Translations under genes and position numbers: made by a program
Notes under the pieces: model-generated
What the model was told of the DNA's origin: nothing
The model's input: only the letters and a program-made list of their open reading frames with translations
Databases searched by the model: none
DNA from: Peptostreptococcaceae bacterium
Lineage (GTDB): Bacteria; Bacillota; Clostridia; Peptostreptococcales; Filifactoraceae
Reading direction: 5' to 3'
DNA: 50,097 bases
NCBI GenBank assembly: GCA_030532905.1
Contig: JAUNKE010000007.1
Coordinates: forward strand, 1 to 50,097
Shown: positions 45,192 through 50,097 of the stretch, piece by piece
How positions within the stretch are numbered: position 1 is the stretch's first letter
Layout of the letters: every line of letters begins with the position of its first letter

Positions 45192-45689
45192 CTAAAAAAT
45201 GTCTTCATATACGAAATATCTGTCCAGAGATTCGTCATAGAGAATAATCAGATGGTTTTTGTCTTTTTGAAAGAAAAAGGACTTTATGTTTGCCGTTTGC
45301 GAAGGCATCGGCAAATCGGTTCTTGAAATCTGTTTTTCGTCCGCGATATATCGGTAACAGTCTTGTATGATACGCCAACCTCCTCTTTTCATCACCAAAG
45401 AATAGAGTCGTCGATCAAAAATCGTGCCGATGGTATCGCTTTGACTGCAATCAACCACGAATATTCTGTTTCCGTCACCGTGAAAGCCTATGGACTCGTG
45501 AAGTTCTTCGGTTCTTACATTTTCAGGAATAGAAATGCGCCATCGAATTGCCAACAAATCCGTTTCATCGGTGGAGAATTTTACAAATCCGTAGAGAATC
45601 ACCCATATTCCGACGAAGAAAAGAATCGGAATTAGAAATGGAGCGAAAAAATTATCCAATAGATTTGCTTTCTCATATTTATTACTCAT
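45192..45689 (-). CDS. Single-pass membrane protein, unknown
   Basis: The 165-residue product has one membrane segment at about 15-37 (FLIPILFFVGIWVILYGFV) and a C-terminal domain with beta strands (RIFVVDCSQ, YSLVMKRGGWRIIQDCYRYI, KSFFFQKDKNHLIILYDE). No family is recognised. Together with the lipoprotein 43 nt downstream it forms a small - strand unit, and both proteins should act at the cell surface. Confidence 0.7.
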   Translation of the reverse strand: MSNKYEKANLLDNFFAPFLIPILFFVGIWVILYGFVKFSTDETDLLAIRWRISIPENVRTEELHESIGFHGDGNRIFVVDCSQSDTIGTIFDRRLYSLVMKRGGWRIIQDCYRYIADEKQISRTDLPMPSQTANIKSFFFQKDKNHLIILYDESLDRYFVYEDIF

Positions 45690-45756
45690 ATAACATCCTA
45701 AACAAAATCGGACTCGGATATTTCGTTTAGAAATAAAAATTTATTGTTTTACAATA

Positions 45757-45785
45757 AAAATATCATAAGAAAAACAAAATGTCAA
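45757..45785 (-). promoter_or_regulatory. Promoter of the - strand pair
   Basis: On the - strand TTGACA (45785-45780), a 17 nt spacer and TATTTT (45762-45757) preceded by TGA. It lies about 70 nt from the start of the membrane protein gene. Confidence 0.6.
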
Positions 45786-45859
45786 CGATGAAAATTAAAA
45801 TCGAGCAAGATAATGAAAAGTGATTTTAGAAAAATAATGGATAAAAAGTATAAAATCGA

Positions 45860-46055
45860 AAATCGGTTTTTCAAGACAAAATTGTTTTTGGAATCTATTA
45901 TCGCAATCCAAAATTGCAAATGGAGAATACAAATCACAATCTAAAGCAAAATTTGTTTTCGGATTTCAAAATCCAAATTTCTAATTGTAAATTCGTTTTG
46001 GAATTTATTATCCAAATCCCGATTATAAATCTAAAGTCTAAGTTCAAATACAAAA
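45860..46055. repeat. AT-rich imperfect direct repeats
   Basis: Three related words occur near 45882, 45949 and 45988: an A/T lead followed by (G)TTTTNGGAAT or CGGATTT and ending AATCC. Between them lie AAATCCAAATT-like words. The stretch has no credible gene; a 72-codon ORF at 45914 is low complexity. Confidence 0.4.
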
Positions 46056-46102
46056 TGCAAAGAAAAATCTTCCAAAAGGCGATGAGAAAATCTGAAATGT
46101 TT

Positions 46103-46133
46103 TTGCTCACAAAGCTCAAAAGTATGTTATAAT
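46103..46133 (+). promoter_or_regulatory. Promoter of typA
   Basis: TTGCTC (46103-46108), a 19 nt spacer and TGTTATAAT (46125-46133), an extended -10, 38 nt before the typA start. Confidence 0.55.
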
Positions 46134-46170
46134 AAAATGTTGTAAATTTGATATAGTAAGGAAGATTTAG

Positions 46171-47988
46171 ATGAAAAACAAAATAAGAAATGTAGCGATT
46201 ATCGCCCATGTTGACCATGGTAAAACCACATTGGTGGATTGTTTGTTGAAACAGAGCGGGATTTTCAGAACCAATCAGGAAATCAGCGAGCGCGTCATGG
46301 ATTCCAACGATTTGGAAAAGGAGCGCGGAATCACGATTCTTTCCAAAAATACGGCAGTAATGTATAAAGATTATAAAATAAATATTGTAGATACACCGGG
46401 ACATGCGGATTTCGGCGGCGAGGTCGAGCGAATTCTCAAAATGGTGGACGGCGTTATTTTGGTCGTGGACGCATTTGAAGGTCCGATGCCGCAAACGAAG
46501 TTCGTTCTCAAAAACGCATTGGCACTCAGCCTGCCGACCATCGTATGTATCAACAAGGTGGATAGACCGGAAGCGAGACCGCAGGAGGTGGTCGATGAGG
46601 TCTTGGATTTATTTATTGAATTGGATGCGAATGAGGATCAGTTGGATTCGCCATTTATTTTTGCATCCGCCAAATCGGGTATTGCGGGACTTTCTGCAGA
46701 TTCGCTCAAAGAGAATATGCAGGATTTGTTTGACACGATTATCGAAAATATTCCTCAGCCGCAGGGCGATGAGAACGGCTCGCCGCAGATGTTGATTTCG
46801 ACGATTGACTACAATGATTACATCGGTCGAATCGGAATCGGCAAAATCGAGCGCGGGACGCTCAAGGTCGGCTCGGAACTTTATATTGCAAATTATGAAG
46901 ACGAAAGTGTCGGCTACAAAGTCAAGATTGGAAAACTTTATGACTACATCGGTTTGAATCGTGTCGAAGTGGAATCTGCAGGCGTCGGCAGCATCGTGGC
47001 GGTGTCGGGAATTGAAAAAATAAATATCGGGGACACGATTACGGATACGGAAAGCAAAGAAGCTTTACCATTTGTCAAAATCTCGGAGCCGACGATTTCG
47101 ATGACATTCTCGGTCAACGATTCACCATTTGCGGGTCGCGAAGGAAAATATGTTACTTCCAGACAAATCAAGGATCGTTTGCTCAAAGAGCTCAATACGA
47201 ATATTTCGCTTCGGGTGGAAGAAACAAGCTCCGCCGATTCGTTCAAGGTGTCGGGACGAGGGGAACTCCACTTGACGATTTTGATGGAAACGATGCGACG
47301 GGAAGGATATGAATTCCAAGTATCCAAGCCGGAAGTTTTGTATCGAAAGGACGATGCCGGGAATCTGCTTGAGCCGATTGAGCGGGCAATCATCGATGTG
47401 CCGGACGAATTTATGGGCGCGGTTATTGAAAAACTCGGCTCACGAAAAGGCGAGATGGTGAACATGGGTCAGAGCAACGGCGGCTATGCGCGAGTGGAAT
47501 TTTTGATTCCGACGCGAGGACTTATCGGCTACCGAGCGGAATTTTTGACCGATACGAAAGGAAACGGAATACTCAACACTTTGTTTGAAGGATATGAAAA
47601 ATACAAGGGCGACATCAGCACGAGAAATGTCGGTTCTCTCGTCGCTTGGGAAACCGGAACGGCGGTAACCTACGGCTTACACAATGCGCAGGAGCGAGGC
47701 ATACTTTTTATTTCGCCGGGACAGGAAGTGTATCAGGGAATGGTCGTCGGACAACATGCCAAAGCGGGCGATTTGGATGTCAATGTCAATAAGAGAAAGC
47801 AGGCGACCAATATGCGTGCATCGGGAGCGGACGAGGCACTTCGTTTGAGTCCGCCGAAAATTATGTCGCTGGAAGAAACGATTGAATTTATAGGGAATGA
47901 CGAATTGGCGGAGCTTACTCCGAAATCGATACGCATACGCAAGAAAATTTTGGACAAAAACTTGCGTGCGAAATCCAGAAACAAATAA
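46171..47988 (+). CDS. typA: Translational GTPase TypA/BipA
   Basis: The 605-residue GTPase has G1 [10 protein letters not shown], switch [10 protein letters not shown]3 [14 protein letters not shown] and G4 NKVD, and the BipA C-terminal domain with [11 protein letters not shown] and ending KSRNK. It binds ribosomes and assists 50S assembly at low temperature or stress. AAGGAAG precedes the ATG. It is a single-gene unit preceded by an AT-rich stretch. Confidence 0.97.
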   Translation: MKNKIRNVAIIAHVDHGKTTLVDCLLKQSGIFRTNQEISERVMDSNDLEKERGITILSKNTAVMYKDYKINIVDTPGHADFGGEVERILKMVDGVILVVDAFEGPMPQTKFVLKNALALSLPTIVCINKVDRPEARPQEVVDEVLDLFIELDANEDQLDSPFIFASAKSGIAGLSADSLKENMQDLFDTIIENIPQPQGDENGSPQMLISTIDYNDYIGRIGIGKIERGTLKVGSELYIANYEDESVGYKVKIGKLYDYIGLNRVEVESAGVGSIVAVSGIEKINIGDTITDTESKEALPFVKISEPTISMTFSVNDSPFAGREGKYVTSRQIKDRLLKELNTNISLRVEETSSADSFKVSGRGELHLTILMETMRREGYEFQVSKPEVLYRKDDAGNLLEPIERAIIDVPDEFMGAVIEKLGSRKGEMVNMGQSNGGYARVEFLIPTRGLIGYRAEFLTDTKGNGILNTLFEGYEKYKGDISTRNVGSLVAWETGTAVTYGLHNAQERGILFISPGQEVYQGMVVGQHAKAGDLDVNVNKRKQATNMRASGADEALRLSPPKIMSLEETIEFIGNDELAELTPKSIRIRKKILDKNLRAKSRNK

Positions 47989-47998
47989 GGGCTTTCCC

Positions 47999-48027
47999 TT
48001 GACACTATCGAGTTAATTATGTATAAT
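47999..48027 (+). promoter_or_regulatory. Consensus promoter of greA-lysS
   Basis: TTGACA (47999-48004), a 17 nt spacer and TATAAT (48022-48027): exact consensus boxes, the best promoter in the window. It starts 10 nt after typA ends. Confidence 0.88.
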
Positions 48028-48064
48028 GACAAAAATTAAGAAGTCGTTGGATACGGAGGTAAAA

Positions 48065-48553
48065 ATGGATAATAAGGAAATTTTGCTGACCAAAGAAGGC
48101 TATGACAAGATTGTCGAAGAGCTCGACTATCTCAAAGCCGTCAAGAGAGCGGAAGTTGCAGAGCGAATCAAAATCGCCATTTCGTTCGGAGATATCTCGG
48201 AGAATGCGGAGTATGATGAAGCGAAGAATGAGCAAGCGCAAATGGAAGAGCGAATTTATAAACTGGAGAATCAGTTGCGTGTTGCTCGAATCATCGAAGA
48301 CGATGAAATCGACTATGACACCGTGACCGTCGGAGCGAGTGTCAAAATCGAAGTGAAGGATTCGTCGATGAAGAAAGCATCCGTCGAAGAATATACTATC
48401 GTCGGTTCTACGGAGGCGGATCCGTCGATGGATAGAATTTCAAACGAATCGCCAATCGGTTCCGCATTGCTTGGCAAAAAAGTGGGAGATAAAGTTACCG
48501 TTCAGATTCCGATGGGAACCGCAAAGATAAAAATACTTGAAATCGCAAGATAG
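48065..48553 (+). CDS. greA: Transcription elongation factor GreA
   Basis: The 162-residue factor has the N-terminal coiled coil (LTKEGYDKIVEELDYLK, AISFGDISENAEYDEAKNEQ with the conserved acidic tip) and the C-terminal FKBP-like domain (ISNESPIGSALLGKKVGD). It rescues backtracked RNA polymerase. The ATG at 48065 follows ACGGAGG; an earlier in-frame ATG at 48026 lies at the -10 box, so it cannot be the start. lysS follows 15 nt later. Confidence 0.97.
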   Translation: MDNKEILLTKEGYDKIVEELDYLKAVKRAEVAERIKIAISFGDISENAEYDEAKNEQAQMEERIYKLENQLRVARIIEDDEIDYDTVTVGASVKIEVKDSSMKKASVEEYTIVGSTEADPSMDRISNESPIGSALLGKKVGDKVTVQIPMGTAKIKILEIAR

Positions 48554-48568
48554 AAACGGAGAGAGGTT

Positions 48569-50065
48569 ATGGAGTTAAATCATAATGAACTGGTACAGGT
48601 TCGAATCGATAAGTTAAACAAGTTGAAAGCGGATGGCAAAGACCCGTTTCTCAACGAGCGTTTTGATTTTACCCATCATTCAATCGACATTCTCAATGAT
48701 TTTGAAACGCTTGAAGGCAAAGATGTGGCAATCGCCGGCAGAATTATGTTGCTTCGCGAGCATGGAAAGGCGAGTTTTGCAACGCTGCAGGATTCCGTCG
48801 GTCGAATTCAAATCTATGTAAGACAGGATATGATCGGTGAAGAATCGTATCAGGATTTTACAACTTTCGACATGGGCGACATCATCGGCGTTCACGGAAA
48901 AGTATTTAAGACGCAAAAAGGTGAAATTTCGGTAAAGGCGGAGAAGGTGGTTTTGCTTACCAAATCGTTGCAGCCGTTGCCGGACAAACATTCCGGTTTG
49001 AAGGATCAGGATATTCGCTATCGTCAGCGATATGTGGATTTGATTGTCAATCCGGAAGTGAAGCAGGCATTTTTGACAAGAAATAAAGCGATTAAAGCGA
49101 TGCGTGATTATTTGGATCAGCGCGGATTTATTGAAATGGACACGCCGATTCTCAATACGATTGCCGGCGGCGCGAATGCGAGACCATTTGTGACGCATCA
49201 CAATACATTGGACATCGATATGTATCTTCGAATCGCCAACGAATTGTATCTTAAACGATTGATTGTCGGCGGATTTGAAAAGGTGTACGAGATGGGAAGA
49301 ATGTTCCGAAACGAAGGAATGTCCATCAAACACAATCCGGAATACACCGCGATGGAGTTATATTGGGCTTATGTGGACTATCAAGCGATTATGGAGTTGA
49401 CCGAAAACATCGTGGCTCACATGGCGAAGGAAGCAACCGGTAGTATGGTTGTCAATTATCAAGGCAAAGAAATCAACTTTGCACCGCCGTGGAAAAGAAT
49501 TTCGATGATTGATGCGGTAAAACAGTACACCGGTGTCGATTTCAATAATATCCAAAGCGATGAAGAAGCGATTGCGGTTGCAAAAGAAAAAGGAATCGAG
49601 CTTACACCGGCGACGATGAGCAGAGGACATATCATCAGCTTGATGTTTGAAGAATTCTGCGAAGAACATCTTCACGAGCCGACCTTTGTTACGCATCATC
49701 CGGTGGAAATTTCTCCATTATCCAAGCGAAATCCGCAGGACCCGAGATTGACCAACCGATTTGAAGCTTTCGTCAACACTTGGGAAATCGCCAATGCGTT
49801 CTCGGAGCTCAATGACCCGATTGACCAGCGATATCGATTTGAAGAGCAGATGAAGCAAAAAGAGCTCGGCGATGATGAAGCGCATGAGATGGATGAAGAC
49901 TTCCTCAATGCAATCGAAGTCGGATTGCCGCCAACCGGTGGACTTGGAATCGGAATCGACCGATTGATTATGTTGCTGACCAACTCATCATCCATTCGAG
50001 ATGTCATTCCGTTCCCGACGATGAAGCCCATAGGCAAGAAAGATGAGGAAAATCAAGGCTTGTAG
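48569..50065 (+). CDS. lysS: Lysyl-tRNA synthetase, class II
   Basis: The 498-residue enzyme has the OB-fold anticodon domain (about 50-150), motif 2 [31 protein letters not shown] sequence split here at FRNEGM and HNPEYT, and motif 3 [13 protein letters not shown]. It charges tRNA-Lys. It lies after greA as in many Bacillota, with no T-box. GGAGAG precedes the ATG. The gene is complete and ends 32 nt before the window edge. Confidence 0.97.
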   Translation: MELNHNELVQVRIDKLNKLKADGKDPFLNERFDFTHHSIDILNDFETLEGKDVAIAGRIMLLREHGKASFATLQDSVGRIQIYVRQDMIGEESYQDFTTFDMGDIIGVHGKVFKTQKGEISVKAEKVVLLTKSLQPLPDKHSGLKDQDIRYRQRYVDLIVNPEVKQAFLTRNKAIKAMRDYLDQRGFIEMDTPILNTIAGGANARPFVTHHNTLDIDMYLRIANELYLKRLIVGGFEKVYEMGRMFRNEGMSIKHNPEYTAMELYWAYVDYQAIMELTENIVAHMAKEATGSMVVNYQGKEINFAPPWKRISMIDAVKQYTGVDFNNIQSDEEAIAVAKEKGIELTPATMSRGHIISLMFEEFCEEHLHEPTFVTHHPVEISPLSKRNPQDPRLTNRFEAFVNTWEIANAFSELNDPIDQRYRFEEQMKQKELGDDEAHEMDEDFLNAIEVGLPPTGGLGIGIDRLIMLLTNSSSIRDVIPFPTMKPIGKKDEENQGL

Positions 50066-50097
50066 GATTTCGTGAAACAAAAAGACAACAAAAAGAC

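Noticed and set aside
45914..46132. 72-codon + strand ORF before typA
   Set aside because: Low-complexity translation of AT-rich repeats (KIQISNCKF-like), overlaps the typA promoter, no ribosome site.

Overview
The window reads as chromosome of an anaerobic Bacillota, most likely class Clostridia (Tissierellia/Peptoniphilaceae-like or a related family). GC is moderately low, about 40% by eye. Supporting marks are AGGAGG-type ribosome binding sites, sigma-A promoters with 16-19 nt spacers, a T-box leader before alaS, RNase J, IreB, ScpA/ScpB, a long (638 aa) clostridial-type glutamine synthetase, AsnA, and the TIGR03960/TIGR03936 gene pair. No rRNA, tRNA or CRISPR was seen. Genus cannot be fixed from the sequence alone. 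Almost everything lies on the + strand; only two small surface-protein genes (44588-45689) are on the - strand.

Layout. 1-7980: ychF, a UPF0489-like gene, then the protein quality-control cluster tig-clpP-clpX-lon. 7981-11619: an accessory, partly decayed stretch with a lipoprotein, an internally deleted insertion-sequence remnant, a type III (RNA antitoxin) toxin-antitoxin locus whose toxin gene is frameshifted, a second small gene broken at a T run, and a small membrane protein. 11620-19623: ysxC, a DUF881 gene, a small coupled gene and a COG2509 flavoprotein in one close-packed run, a Na/phosphate cotransporter, a NusG-II protein with a Gx transporter, and the Fe-S operon Rrf2 regulator-iscS-iscU. 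19624-22958: a second accessory patch with an exported propeptide-like protein, an HNH nuclease, an HpaII-type restriction enzyme and Vsr, but no DNA methyltransferase. 22959-26931: Ala T-box, alaS, ireB, ruvX and a DUF1292 gene. 26991-34848: RNase J, an M50 protease, scpA, scpB, a TPR-like protein, a B12-binding radical SAM protein with its partner, and a divergent RNase E/G. 35022-43791: asnA, an HPr-like protein, a nitroreductase, pcrA, an M18 aminopeptidase, a PLP enzyme and glutamine synthetase. 44117-45689: a GNAT gene converging on two - strand genes. 46171-50065: typA, then greA-lysS.

The strongest candidate for a special system is at 9492-10206. A promoter drives three imperfect ~47 nt repeats that can form compensating stems, then an intrinsic terminator, then immediately an SD and a CptN/ToxN-like toxin gene. 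This is the layout of a type III toxin-antitoxin/abortive-infection locus. One missing T at about 9861-9865 splits the toxin; restoring it joins the two halves through a plausible core. The restriction patch (20736-22958) is the second most interesting region because HpaII-type restriction without an adjacent methyltransferase should be toxic unless the modification gene is elsewhere or the nuclease is inactive.
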